Positions 36,101 to 47,230 of a stretch of 64,000 nucleotides of DNA are shown in pieces. The position numbers and the translations under genes were made by a program. The first letter of the stretch is position 1, and the number at the start of each line of letters is the position of its first letter. The DNA comes from Angiostrongylus vasorum. Its lineage: Eukaryota; Nematoda; Chromadorea; Rhabditida; Metastrongylidae. Location: assembly GCA_018806985.1 (NCBI GenBank), contig JADANN010000177.1, forward strand, positions 124,001 through 188,000, read 5' to 3'. The notes under the pieces are model-generated. The model was not told the DNA's origin. It saw nothing but the letters and a program-made list of their open reading frames with translations, and did no database searches.

Positions 36101-39100
36101 GAGGAAAAAATTTCGCGTGAACTCATGAGCTTCAGATTTTCATTGTTCACAGTGGTAACACTTCAAAAATAAAATTATTCAGTAATTAAAGATAGTGACG
36201 AAAAAAACGTCTCTATCCAGTGATGTGAGATTCCTCGATTTTTTCGTCGCTTTTATTCCTCAGTACCTTCTCGTAGTCAGGATTCTTCGGCATCTCCTTT
36301 TCCGTGAGAAATTCACCCCATCTGTTCGGATTCTCACGCATCCATTTCAACAGAGATTCGCCATATTCCACGCACATCAGCTCCTTCGGATCCATCTTAT
36401 TCTTCGAATGGACTGAAATCGGAAGAATACTAATTCCGAAATTATTCTTGGACGCATTTGTTAGAAAAGGAAGAACGCAGAAGTACTAAATAAAAAAAAG
36501 GATAAAGCTCTCGGTACTGATCAATCTCTGAGGGATGCGCCATGCATTCGACTTCATTAATCATCGTTTGGAGGTGAATGAATGCATATCTGGCCTGTAC
36601 AATGACTTGCGCTGGCCTGCCGATGTATCGAGCCAGTGCTACCACCCTCCCAAACAAGTCTGGTACCAATTTGCCGACCCCGGAAGGATGGAAGACTTGG
36701 TAGGTCATGGGCGTGGGGATCGATTCCACATGTGTGTCGCGGTGGCGCCTCCAACCACAATAATTCGGTTCAGTTTATTTTTCATTGAGCATTAAATGGA
36801 TAATAATATTTCATCTCCAACAGCTTCCGACTGCAGCTCGGTGTTGAAATCTACAGTATACCGCTCGAGGTATTTGACCCGACAATGTGACAACCGCCAT
36901 ATTTTTTTTCGTGCAAGCTGAAGAATGAGAAACTTCCAACTTTTGAAAGCACGTTCAACCCGCTTTAAAACTGAACTCAAAAAAAGTGAAGAATTGTCGA
37001 TGGCTATGAAATTGGTCCATGGGTCAGACTGTGCAGTCAGAGTGCCATGAGGGACCAAACCAACATCGCTGTGTGGTAAAAAAAAAGAAAGAAAAAACAC
37101 GAAAAGAAAGGGAAAATGGTAGGAGAAAAGAATCAAATTCTTCTATAAACTATCTGGCAGTGGTGTAATCGATTTCGAACTCTTACAAGTTATATTACTA
37201 ATTCCAGCCACATCATAATCAGCTTCATTTTCGTATGCATAGTAGTCCTCATCATTCGTAGTGGCAGTGGTAGTGGTGGTAACGGCATCACGTTTTTTAC
37301 GACCTGTAGGATTCATGAGTAAAAAATAGCTGCGCTACGAAGAAAAACTTGCTACAAACTCTTTTCTGATAGAAATCATCTTTTTGTAGCTAAACTAACC
37401 AAAGATATCTCTAATAATGCTCTCTGTGATCTGCGACGATTCGTTCGAAGTGTCTTCCTTCTTGGATAACGGTTTAAGCTCGAGTTTGATCTGAACGATA
37501 CATGATTGCTTCATCAATCTTTATCAGACAAAAGTTGTTCTTGTCCTTCATCCGATCACCGAATCACACAGATTATCGCACAACGTTCGGCAAACGATCG
37601 ATAAAATCACAAAAATGTTGAGATATTTGCAAAACTCTGGACCGCAGGTGTCTGCGGTGGGGGAACGAACGCGCTATTAACCTTTCCGGGGGCTAACGCG
37701 TTCACCAGCACACCATGCGGGTCCTTCGTTTCGCCCTGTCTCTCAGCTAGTTTCTATCGATCAGTGCCATCGGCAATCACCTGTCTACGGTATTGATCTG
37801 GAGAAGCCACATCGGCGTTGAACCCAGTTAAGCTGAGGCTGTAGTTTGAAATCAGAATGTTTACTTTTTATTTACTGCTTCTTAGTTTTTTTTAAATCCC
37901 AATCCCGTAGACGGGTGATTACTGATGGCACTGATCGATAGAAAAAGCTAAGAGACAGGCAAAACGAAAGACCCACATGGTGTGGTGGTGAACGCGTTAG
38001 CCCCCCGGAAAGGGTAACTGGGCGTTCGTTTCCACCGCAGACACCTGCGGTCCAGCGTTTTGCAAATATCTCAACATCGTTGTGGTTGTATTTCGCATAA
38101 TACTCTGCCGTGAAAAATTGTAGTAGGCAGTAAACAAAAAAAGTAGACATTGTGATCGATAAAACCGATCATTTTGAAGCAAATGAATGGCAACTTTCTC
38201 CTTGTAAGAGGAAACAACTTTCAGACTTATAGCATTTTAACTGTATGAGGTGTAATATGAGGAGTTAGTGCCTTCGTTGACAACGAAATAACACATATAG
38301 CATTTAGTGTTTTACTCTGCTTTATTGCTTTTCGGTCTCGCCAAAACACAACTTCTTCCTAGATATCAACCGTTTATAATGTAAATAACATCGGTTTTCA
38401 AAAGATTTACTCAAATTGAATTCTTCATCATAACTAAGCGATTCCGAGACATTGAATCAATATTTCTTCAGCCTAAGAGGAAAGAATATTGTAAATAAAT
38501 TGAAAGTTAGTGAAGCCCTGGTATCCGTGTAAAATCAATCCCAGTCCGAAAACCCAGTGTATGCTACCCTTCATTAGCGATGAAACAAGTGGAGCCATGA
38601 AGCGATGCTTAGGAAGGGCAGGTCTAGACGAATCGGTTATGATGGTTGAAATACCAGCAGATACTCTTCGTCGTGAAATAATTCGTAACCGCCTACATGA
38701 CCGTCTATGCGAAACACAAAGCTGCGTAATTTGCCCTTACGCTATACCTGATCTTTCGCAATATTTCCAGCGATGAACATATTGCTGATACGGGCGGACC
38801 TCTACGTACCCGCATAAAAAGAACACCCAGATGGCAAACGAAAAGCAAGACTGAGTACCCCACTAGGTACGCATAGGATACGAGAGCATAGCGAAAAATA
38901 TTTTGATATAAAAGTCACCATCCTCGCACAAAGATGCAAAAAACACCAGCGAGCAAAATTCTTGACGCTTGTTGGATCCCTTCCAAATTCTGAAGAAGGC
39001 GATACTGCCGAAACATTAGCTAGTGTTATGTTGTACGTGTGTTTTTGCATGGAGGGATAAATTTTGATAAGATAGAATCAAATAAAGGGAACGCCTAATT

Positions 39101-42100
39101 CAAGTTAAAGCGAGTTTCGTCTATTCATTGACCTTCAGAACTAATCAACAAATTGACGAAAGGTCATGTAAGCAACTAAACAGATGAAAGAAAAGAATGA
39201 AGACCTCGATGAAAATAAATGAGTTCAAGGAATGAAAATAAACATGGATTATTAGAGAACGAAATAATGATGGAATGACCATCAACCTTTTCCGAATCCG
39301 TTTTTGCCGCATTCCATTCGTTGAATTTCTCCAGAGCCGAACATCTGTCGAAGTAATTCGGTGCACCTTTCGGACACTCAGCATCCAAAGGATCTATACA
39401 GGGCCGATCCAAGTAGGCAGCACCGATTCCAGCCTGAAATTAGGCTCATATTTAGGTAACCGTCCATAAAAAACATTGGAACATTAACAAATAAGTGAGT
39501 TCAACTTCAAATATTTAAAGAATTTCCACCGACTTTTTTCATCCTGACATCAGGACAAGTCTTCGCGTTACCGTACTAGTTAGCAAAGACATTCGATTTC
39601 ACCGATCAATAACTCTAACTTCCCACTTCTATATTTTTAATTTGTGTCTAAGAACCGATGACTAGAGACCTACTTTCGTCTGTAGTGCTAAACATACCCT
39701 TTCGAAGAAATTCCCAATGGGACCGATATCAAACAATTGTCCGACTTCAGTCATAACAGCCGTAGGATTCAGATTCTTCCATGTGACGTTGCCTTTTGGG
39801 AGCGAACTGAGAAACGCGCCCACTTCATCACTGGAAACGATAACGTTTTACTTTCATAAAGCTAGTTTTCGATTGCTATTTCAGTAGTACATTGAAAAAA
39901 ATTAACAAGAAGCGCCTAGTAGTATTATCATAAAAAAAAATACCCGAGATTTATCGGCGGATGCGGTCCCAACGGTTTCGAACCCTCCCAGTAGCAATCG
40001 ATAGGAGTGATCCATATGCATGGAATAATCCTATCAATCATCGTGTTCATGAACTGAAAACTAACAAACAGACTGAAAAAATTCGCGTGTTTTTTATATT
40101 ATCTTCCGTTTATCGAAAATCATAACACTCGTACGCAAGTGTCTCGACGGCTCTGCGCTGTATTTGGGAAAAATCTTGGAGACTCATTTTCTGAAAGATT
40201 TGTAAACAAATGCGACTGGGAAGCATATGAGGTATTATTCATTTACTTGGAAGAAATCAACAATAAGCAAAGCGTTTGGAGTTCAACAATGACACCATTC
40301 GTAAAGTCGTACAGGTGACTGAACGGATATTTGGCCTGCACAATGACTTTGGGCGAGCTTAGTTTATCGTTCCAGACAAATATGTTAGCAATTTACCGAG
40401 CGATCGAGGAACTGATTTGGCAAGGGCATGGGACCAAACTGAAATCAGCGTGCGTACAGCAGTGAACCTCTAATCACTAGCTACTTCTATTCCTTCATTT
40501 AGAAGGATTCCAACGAACTAAATCTCGGTTTACACCCGCTGAAGCACAACTCTGTCAGCAACTTATCAGCATCACCTGTATCACCTGTAGTCCTGTTGAT
40601 CGTCCAGTGACTCAAGCGAGCGCCAGTAAATCTTCCATTTTTTCCCCTGTCGCCTGCAAGAGTAGCCCAGTGGGTCCTGCTCGCTCTGGGAACTCCTTGA
40701 GCACCATACCTTTCTTCTAGGCTTTTCTTGAAGAACTCAGACCATCGGGTCGGTGGTCTTCCTGCAGTGCGTTTAGCATCCCGGCTCTTGTCCATCGGTT
40801 GTCATTCATACGCATTACATGTCTGGCGTACCATATCTTCGACTGTTTGGCGTACAGAAGAGCACCTTTGATTTCTGATCGTTGACGCAGGTCGGAGCTT
40901 CGGATGCCATCCCTTACTAGTGTGAAACGGGATACTCCTAGCATTGGCCTTTCGACTGCGCGTTTGATAACTCTGAGTGATCCTGCTCACGCAACGACCA
41001 GGTTTCTGAGGCATACGTTAGGGCAGGAAGTACTGTTAAGTCCCAAAAGGTGGGCACGGAGTCGGGTGTTCTTTGTTCTCTTCACTACATCCTCGATGCT
41101 CTTGAAAGCTCCCTAAACCGCTCGTTTCCTTCTACTCAGCTCTGGACCTAAGTCGTTCATCATATTAATTTCCCGACCTAGAAAGACATAACTGGAGCAT
41201 TCTGAGATATTCGTTCCATTGAGCGTGAATGGGGGTATACGAAACCAATCCGTTCTTCATAAACATCGTTTTTTGTGAGATTTAGTCGAAGACCAATCAT
41301 TCCACAGGCTTTATCAAACTTATCAGCATAGTCTCGCCAAACGGTAGGTATAGACGGTCCGTCACCAAATCTGCGACACCTATCACACCTATCAGGTCTC
41401 TCAAGCTTGCGAGGCTCACTTAGAGAGCTGTCCTTGCGAAAGGTAGAAATGGAAGACTGCTAGGACCCATTCGAATCTGTCGACGATTACCAAGATTGCG
41501 TGTGTTTGTAGTTATAAGCGAATAGGAAAAAATGTCCAACGAAGCTATAAAGAAAAACTCTGCAAGTGTATGATTCCCTTTAAATGATATATTCATTTTT
41601 GAAACTAACAGATGGATTTGTTAGACGAATAAATATTTTTGGTTGATTTCTGTGCACATAACTGCCAATAAAAACAGTGTTATACCTTAGATAATGGTCC
41701 GGTCTGGAATTGTGGACTTGGCGGTTTGAAACAGATATCGCTCAACGTCCATTTCCTTAAAGAAATCCGTGTTTATAGATCAGATTCGAGCTACAGATAA
41801 GGACAATAAGAATTCCACACAACATTTTTCGAATATAGGAAGTTGAACGCTGAATTTCCTAAGGAAACCCAAGCTTTTCATGATCATTGCAAAATCTTCT
41901 GCAGAAAAAACCCGTAAGGATTAAAAAAAAGCTCTTCATTTAGAAACCCAGTGCAATGCGAACGTGTATAACCGTCTTAAAGGGAGGTTTCCGGATAGAT
42001 CTCGTATGAAATGAATTGGTGCTATAGATGTTTATTGTAAAAGAGGGTGACGACGACAGATGGAGAAAATAGAAGAAGAGAAACAGGAAATAACGTCGAG

Positions 42101-43991
42101 AAAGAGGAAGAGACAAACGAACAGACGGAGGAAGGGAGAGGAATCAAGAAAGAGACAAAAGAGAAGAGACCGAAAAACGGGAAGAAGGGCTAGGGAAGCA
42201 GACGGAGAGAGGGAGACAGACAGAAACCGAGGGGAGGCAGTGATAGAGCAACAAAGAGGGTGGGAAGAGACAGACGGGTAGACAGATATAGGTTTATGAA
42301 GGCCTGGATCTGACATGGGACTAGCGTACGCTGCTGAGATTTTGTCGTGGGTTAAGGATTTCCTAAGTTGTTTCGCAGTTCTCCTTTACGACAGTAATGG
42401 ATGCAACTTACTCGTTATACAGTTCTACTTCATAGTTAGCTATTTCTTCCATAAGTTTTACATGACGCAGTAGTGACTCTTTCGAAAGAACATTTTCGTG
42501 GTCGTGAACTGGTGTTTGAATTACTAACTGAAATCGTTGAAATTAGTGAGAGCATGGTATACTGTGATATGTATGTTTGAAAACCCTAGTTAATCAGGTC
42601 CTGGAAAAAAAAACTTTTAGAAAAGGCTGGCATTCAAAATTCCGCCACGAAACCCCATTTCCTGTACATTAAACAACTCCTTCAATCAAAAGAGACTACA
42701 GAAAAAAAAGTACCTGAAATCCTCCACCTAGTCCATTTTCCCGTGGCAGATCCGGTCCATGCCTTAGTTCAAGATTACCACCGGTAGCAGAACGTTTTAC
42801 TATCTGGGAAAAAAAAATTTGATGAATTTACATGTTCGGAAGAAAGGAACAGAAAAGAGGATGGATGAAAAAAAGGTAGTAATAGGTATAACTACTTTAC
42901 AAAGTAGTGTAAGATGCAATAGCGTACCCTATTTGCTTCATCTTGAACTTTTGAAAGAAAATTTATTTCTTCATTCAATCGTCCACCTTCTGAAAGAATA
43001 AATTTTAGGATACCACCCACTAAAAAGAACCTGCTTTATAAGGAAAAGTGGTGAAGAAAACTCCAAAATGCAGTAGTTGAATTCAACTTACGTTGCACCC
43101 ATAATTTAACGATATCAGTTTCAATAACAACATCTTTTAGTCCTGCACAACATATAGTGTATAGAGTAAACCTAGAATAAGGTTTTACCTCGTAAGGCTT
43201 AAAAAACATACAAAGAAATAAAATCACTAAAACAGCAAAAAACATACGAAACAACAATGGTAGACCAAGCCCATTTTTGAACAAAACAACCAGTTTTAAA
43301 CAGATAATATTGAAAGAAACTTCTTGCATAAAGGGCTATACGATTACCCCTCGCGACACCCTGAAAATCAATCATCGATTTTCGGCATTTATCAGTCTTC
43401 ACGAATATTATGGTATTCAACTGATCGATTTCATAGAATTTTCTTCGAAAACCGATCAATTCTCATATTGTTAAACTATTCGAGCACACTAAATTGCCAT
43501 CTGTGAAATCTGGTCACTTTCTACGTGATCGAGTATTCGAAACATTCGCAGTTGTGCAGTTGTCGTTTGATTTCAAACATTGATACCTTGCAAAGCTGGA
43601 TAAAATGACCTCTGCTTTGACCAAAATAAACCTTACAAATTAGTCATCCACCAATTATCCAAGTCCGTAATTCACATGTCATTTCACATCACCTCAAAGA
43701 TCTCTAGTATAGTCACCAAATCCTCTTGCTTGTTTGTCGAAAAACAACTACCGTATTATGAATACACCAAATGCCCTACTCCTACAGAAAACCGTTTCTT
43801 GTAGTTCTTCCGCAAAATATGGTGAACTATTGAAGAATAATGTGAAAATCGAGTAGAGATCTTCATACTCGTCTGATTTGTTGCAGTGACATGTCGGCAT
43901 CACACCAAGTTGGCGCATGGCTGAATTTAAGTCGCCAAGCGTCCGAGAAATCGGCTGAGTCAAAATTTCCAATCAGTTTACTTTCGACAAA
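18791..43991 (-). CDS. ptc: Patched-family Hedgehog-receptor/sterol transporter homologue, multi-exon, both ends missing
   Basis: Patched proteins are 12-TM RND-type membrane proteins that move sterols and restrain Smoothened in flies and vertebrates; nematode PTC-1 and PTC-3 belong to the same family. Exons in order: 43991-43869, 43360-43228, 43142-43092, 42989-42928, 42803-42714, 42527-42412, 41755-41686, 40053-39944, 39830-39698, 39433-39287, 37490-37400, 37303-37187, 36412-36267, 35664-35595, 35511-35417, 35284-35159, 34468-34358, 33384-33217, 31568-31448, 31048-30962, 29039-28867, 28557-28429, 26940-26815, 26610-26567 (tentative), 25806-25697, 25591-25437, 25339-25286, 24831-24682, 24267-24166, 23047-22950, 22676-22586, 22046-21935, 21781-21653, 18933-18791. 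The total is 3783 nt (1261 codons) with no phase conflict and GT-AG introns. Both RND-type GxxxD/E motifs are present (GLGIDD and GIGVEF). The start codon and C-terminal tail are missing. I cannot decide between ptc-1 and ptc-3. Confidence 0.95.
19264..19652 (+). repeat. Dispersed 390-nt repeat family B
   Basis: Full-length copy: starts TACTTGATACTTAATACTTG, contains TTTTTCGGAGATTTGCTGG and ACGGTGGTGGATCCTGGTAT, and ends GATGAGGCGGTAAACCGTTA. It sits in a Patched intron. The 115- and 96-codon frames within it are not genes. Confidence 0.8.
19813..21537 (+). mobile_element. mariner transposon, split by a foldback repeat
   Basis: Terminal inverted repeats TTAGGTTATTCAGGAATAAA (19813) and the reverse of TTAGGTTGTTCAGAAATAAA (ending 21537) are flanked by TA target duplications (19811-19812 and 21538-21539). 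Internal coding matches mariner transposase: [18 protein letters not shown] catalytic region near 20880, [20 protein letters not shown] near 20990 and a C-terminal ATGINKLVS near 21380. Without the inserted 501-nt element and its duplication the length is about 1.2 kb, normal for mariner. Frameshifts and stops show it is inactive. It lies in a Patched intron. Confidence 0.88.
20133..20633. repeat. Foldback repeat family A inserted in mariner
   Basis: Arms GCTGAGATATTTGCAATACC and its reverse near 20550 enclose the hairpin cores. It is flanked by a 15-nt duplication differing at one base: AACAGTGCAAACATG at 20118-20132 and AACAGTGCGAACATG at 20634-20648. The duplicated bases belong to the mariner coding sequence, so the foldback is the younger insertion. 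Confidence 0.85.
23265..23550 (-). repeat. tRNA-derived SINE family C
   Basis: The minus strand has the tRNA-like head with GGAATCGATCCCTCCGCCC near 23490, the body GGCAAATTGCTACCAGACTT and the 3' tail ending near 23268. It is in the Patched intron between exons at 24166 and 23047. The overlapping frames of 60-99 codons are repeat-derived. Confidence 0.75.
24166..26940 (-). CDS. ptc: Patched homologue: TM7 and extracellular domain 2 (exons 23-29)
   Basis: Exon 26940-26815 carries TM7 ([20 protein letters not shown]) followed by [19 protein letters not shown]. Exon 25806-25697 gives [20 protein letters not shown] and [13 protein letters not shown]. Exon 25591-25437 gives [20 protein letters not shown] and [20 protein letters not shown]. 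Exon 25339-25286 gives [15 protein letters not shown]. Exon 24831-24682 gives [20 protein letters not shown] and [14 protein letters not shown]. Exon 24267-24166 gives [20 protein letters not shown]. The order matches extracellular loop 2. The junction 26815/25806 is out of phase unless a 44-nt exon at 26610-26567 is used. The segment around [11 protein letters not shown] is about 13 residues shorter than in fly Patched, so a small exon may be missing there. Confidence 0.92.
25895..26320. repeat. Foldback repeat family A with exact 13-nt target duplication
   Basis: Long inverted arms around CCGCAGGTGTCCGCGG and CCGCAGACACCTGCGG. The flanks ACATCTACCGACA at 25882-25894 and 26321-26333 are identical. 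It sits in a Patched intron. The 92-codon frame here is repeat-derived. Confidence 0.9.
26567..26610 (-). CDS. ptc: Tentative 44-nt Patched exon
   Basis: Acceptor GAACGTTCTAG and donor GAT before GTAAGT. It encodes [14 protein letters not shown] and enters in phase 0 and leaves in phase 2. That is what is needed to join exon 26940-26815 to exon 25806-25697, which otherwise differ by one base. Aligned with fly Patched, a gapless junction without it would be expected, so it could be a false exon that hides a frameshift or an assembly error. Confidence 0.4.
26983..27040. repeat. (TTTA)n microsatellite
   Basis: About a dozen TTTA units with one TTCA interruption, in a Patched intron. Confidence 0.9.
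27505..28140. repeat. Family B repeats, head-to-head pair
   Basis: A minus-oriented copy (27505-27868) and a truncated plus-oriented copy (27868-28140) meet at the shared terminus CCAAGTATCCAAGTACTTAC. The plus copy stops after ACGGTGGTGGATCCTGGTAT. The pair lies in the Patched intron between 28429 and 26940. Confidence 0.75.
28429..34468 (-). CDS. ptc: Patched homologue: sterol-sensing domain TM2-6 and cytoplasmic loop (exons 17-22)
   Basis: Exon 33384-33217 encodes [20 protein letters not shown] and ends [16 protein letters not shown]. Exon 31568-31448 encodes [20 protein letters not shown] with the conserved GxxxD of RND pumps. Exon 31048-30962 encodes [20 protein letters not shown] and then PIPALRSF. 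Exon 29039-28867 encodes [20 protein letters not shown]. These are the five helices of the sterol-sensing domain. The cytoplasmic loop to TM7 is short (about 90 residues, basic, RRVRAGRRD near its start) and continues in 28557-28429, which ends [13 protein letters not shown] just before TM7. Confidence 0.94.
29523..29570 (+). repeat. 24-nt tandem duplication
   Basis: Two exact tandem copies of a 24-nt unit beginning ATTCAAGACAACGAGG, in a Patched intron. Confidence 0.95.
30129..30338. repeat. (AT)n tracts and a family B terminal fragment
   Basis: A pure AT tract at 30129-30164 and an imperfect TA-rich tract at about 30284-30338 flank a short minus-oriented end of family B (30225-30275, GGACCGTCCAAGTATCCAAG). 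Confidence 0.8.
30775..30895 (+). repeat. SINE family C, 3' fragment
   Basis: Retains ACCAGATATGCACTAAATCA and the TATCAATGTCGAAGATTTTA-type tail. It lies next to the exon at 30962-31048. Confidence 0.5.
31625..32993 (+). mobile_element. Second, decayed mariner split by a family B repeat
   Basis: The left terminal repeat CTAGGTTGGTCGGAAATAAA at 31625 follows TA. Transposase remnants include [15 protein letters not shown] (about 32615-32660), with the mariner DEKW signature, and the [10 protein letters not shown] stretch. The right end near 32965-32993 is degenerate. A minus-oriented family B copy (31684-32050) interrupts the left part. The terminal repeat differs from the 19.8-kb mariner, so it is a different subfamily. 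In a Patched intron. Confidence 0.75.
31684..32050 (-). repeat. Dispersed repeat family B inside mariner
   Basis: On the plus strand it reads from AACGGTTTACCGCCTCATCG to ACAACCAGTGAGGACGGGCC, the reverse of the 19.26-kb copy. The frames of 61-104 codons here are repeat-derived. Confidence 0.8.
33845..34240. repeat. tRNA-related SINE family D with strong tRNA-like head
   Basis: On the minus strand, 34237-34170 reads GGGCGAGTGTAGCTCAGTGA, then TTAGAGAAGCGC and CGTTCGATCCCGCCCC. This has a near-consensus tRNA A box and B box. No clean cloverleaf with acceptor stem is apparent, so I call it SINE-derived, not a tRNA gene. It adjoins a segment resembling 5080-5200. In a Patched intron. Confidence 0.6.
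34358..40053 (-). CDS. ptc: Patched homologue: rest of extracellular domain 1 (exons 8-17)
   Basis: Landmarks in order are [28 protein letters not shown]-type residues in 39830-39698, and [19 protein letters not shown] in 39433-39287. A lineage-specific insertion follows (37490-37187). Then come [73 protein letters not shown], and [20 protein letters not shown], which enters TM2. Cysteine-bearing segments and the WQR motif follow Patched extracellular loop 1 from flies and vertebrates. All ten junctions keep phase. Introns contain a SINE, a foldback repeat, a Penelope fragment and an RTE fragment. Confidence 0.93.
34800..35075 (+). repeat. tRNA-derived SINE family C, full-length
   Basis: Head CGTGTGGCGCAGTGGTCG and GGAATCGATCCCCGCGCC (A- and B-box like), body GGTAAATTGATATCAGACCT, CAGATATGCATTCAATCACC, tail GATCAACGCCGAGAGC and T run. 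In the Patched intron between exons 35159 and 34468. Confidence 0.8.
36495..36770 (-). repeat. tRNA-derived SINE family C
   Basis: On the minus strand it has GGAATCGATCCCCACGCCC, TTGGTACCAGACTTG and the 3' tail at 36500. In the Patched intron left of exon 36267-36412's neighbour (37187). Confidence 0.75.
37187..37490 (-). CDS. ptc: Patched exons 11-12: lineage-specific insertion in extracellular loop 1
   Basis: Exons 37490-37400 and 37303-37187 encode [20 protein letters not shown], then [20 protein letters not shown] and [12 protein letters not shown]. The stretch has a RKKR/D site of furin type, six threonines in eight residues and an acidic Tyr-rich run. It falls between the RPCIDPLD and GGCKGFGK blocks, where vertebrate and fly Patched have no comparable segment that I recall. 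Splice sites are good (CAG/, GTTAGT; CAG/, GTAAGA) and phases match. Confidence 0.88.
37609..38153. repeat. Foldback repeat family A with 13-nt target duplication
   Basis: Two arms of about 200 nt with cores CCGCAGGTGTCTGCGG and CCGCAGACACCTGCGG. The flanks GATCGATAAAATC (37596-37608) and GATCGATAAAACC (38154-38166) differ at one base. In a Patched intron. Confidence 0.85.
38535..39060 (+). mobile_element. Penelope-like element, 3' fragment with tail
   Basis: Encodes [20 protein letters not shown] and [24 protein letters not shown] residues, matching the N-terminal part of the nuclease region of the 54.5-kb copy, then a deletion and shift. The tail at 38981-39060 has CTGAAGAAGGCGATACTGCC followed by GAAACATTAGC, so the hammerhead-like core has an altered cleavage triplet (ATT). 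In a Patched intron. Confidence 0.75.
40480..41380 (-). pseudogene. RTE-like retrotransposon 3' fragment
   Basis: The minus strand encodes [50 protein letters not shown] and [20 protein letters not shown], the C-terminal part of the RTE-type reverse transcriptase. It is the same family as the 15.7-18.5-kb copy but on the opposite strand. Broken by frameshifts. In the Patched intron between 41686 and 40053. Confidence 0.8.
41686..43991 (-). CDS. ptc: Patched homologue: N-terminus, TM1 and start of extracellular domain 1 (exons 1-7)
   Basis: The first exon found, 43991-43869, encodes [17 protein letters not shown], the Patched motif just before TM1. Exon 43360-43228 encodes [19 protein letters not shown] and then TM1. 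Its donor, A before GTGATT, is weak and was chosen for phase, so TM1 may be a few residues off. A 51-nt exon gives [16 protein letters not shown]. The following exons give [30 protein letters not shown] and [13 protein letters not shown], all matching Patched order. The exon before 43991 ends in phase 0 and should hold the initiator Met; I found none up to 48 kb. Confidence 0.92.
42050..42290 (+). repeat. Polypurine (GA-rich) tract in Patched intron
   Basis: About 240 nt almost free of pyrimidine runs on the plus strand, that is polypyrimidine in the transcript of the minus-strand gene. It starts 120 nt downstream of the exon ending at 42412. The two long frames over it are compositional artefacts. 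Confidence 0.85.
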
Positions 43992-44359
43992 CTGAAATAG
44001 AATGATTATGGTCGTTGTTGATCGAGTCGCTTTAGTTTTCTCTCATTTTTTCCTTGTCTTTTCTCTTATTTTACCGTTCCACTTGCTCTACGGAGTCACC
44101 CGTGCCTAACCGTTTTATTTCTACATTTCCATATTAGCCACTCTAATTTCATGAGAATTTCATAAACGACTATCTGAAACCCATAAAATCAGTATTCTCT
44201 TTCGGAAAATCTCCTTTATCTCGTTAGCAACTCATCACTAAGACCTACACTATCCTTTATGATCAAAGCCATTTAGGTTCTTGAGAAGAGTCATGTAAAT
44301 GGTTTAAGAATTGCTTCCAATTGATTTCGTTGCATATTTCATTGAATCTCACCAAATTT

Positions 44360-44655
44360 TATTTACTTACTTACTTAAGTATCAGGATGGTGTTTCCATC
44401 AGGAAGTCTAGCTAAGAATAAATCAATACCAGGATCAACCACCGTCCTGGTATCAAATTAGTCGTATGGTGGCAAATCTGCCTCTGATCTACAAGGGCTG
44501 CGACTGCCTGCGGTGGTGAACACCTAGAGCAGACTTTGGCCAGCTGACCTCGGGATCCAGAGAACCACAATGGCTTAACCAGCAAATCTCCGAAAAATGG
44601 AGATTATGCTGGGGCCCACACAACCAGTGAGGAAGGGCCATTCAAGTATAAAGTA
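44360..44655 (-). repeat. Dispersed repeat family B, truncated
   Basis: Runs from TTTCCATCAGGAAGTCTAGC to CCACACAACCAGTGAGGAAG on the plus strand, corresponding to the inner two thirds of the family B consensus, reversed. Confidence 0.75.
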
Positions 44656-46730
<2,075 letters not shown>

Positions 46731-46962
46731 AGGGAATAGAAATAACGTCAAAATACTCGGTTAATGAACCATTCAAAATTCAGTAGCAATGATTTAGCCC
46801 TATTAGGATCAGCTGACTCGTCAGAAAAGAGAACGACATATAAAAAAATGTTTCAAAAAAACCGACTATCTTTTAACCACGGTATGACTAATCAACATGT
46901 GTTTAAACTGTTAAGCTTGCACGAGGTTTGCTGCACAACTTTTAATCGACTAACGTTTTGAT

Positions 46963-47012
46963 GTCTTCAGAGAGTCTTCTGAGGAAGATGAAGACTTCGA
47001 AACGTTGACCAA
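46963..47012 (+). ncRNA. Hammerhead-like motif, second Penelope-tail type
   Basis: Contains CTGAGGA (46979-46985), a short GAAG/CTTC-type stem and then CGAAACGTTGACC. The order CTGANGA, stem, GAAAC, GTT fits the minimal hammerhead pattern but the stem is weak. A solo tail with no coding sequence. Confidence 0.4.
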
Positions 47013-47079
47013 ATAAGAACTGTATAAAAAAAATTTACCGCTGTTTCTGCTTGTCAGTGACTCATATCAAGATTGTTAA

Positions 47080-47230
47080 AACAGAGAACAGAAGCAGAAA
47101 AAAGGTAGAAAAGGAAAAAAAAAGATAAAGAGAAATAGAGAAGGAAGTGACAGAGTGAGAGGGAAAGAGTGAATGGAGAAAAAAATGGTAAAGAACAGTG
47201 TGGTGAGAGAAAAAAAATGACGTGGAGATA
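47080..47230 (+). repeat. Purine-rich tract
   Basis: About 150 nt dominated by GA and A runs. The minus-strand frame across it is Ser/Leu/Phe-rich and compositional. Confidence 0.8.

Noticed and set aside
42032..42316. 94-codon Ser/Leu/Phe frame and 73-codon Arg/Glu frame
   Set aside because: Both are by-products of the polypurine tract in a Patched intron.
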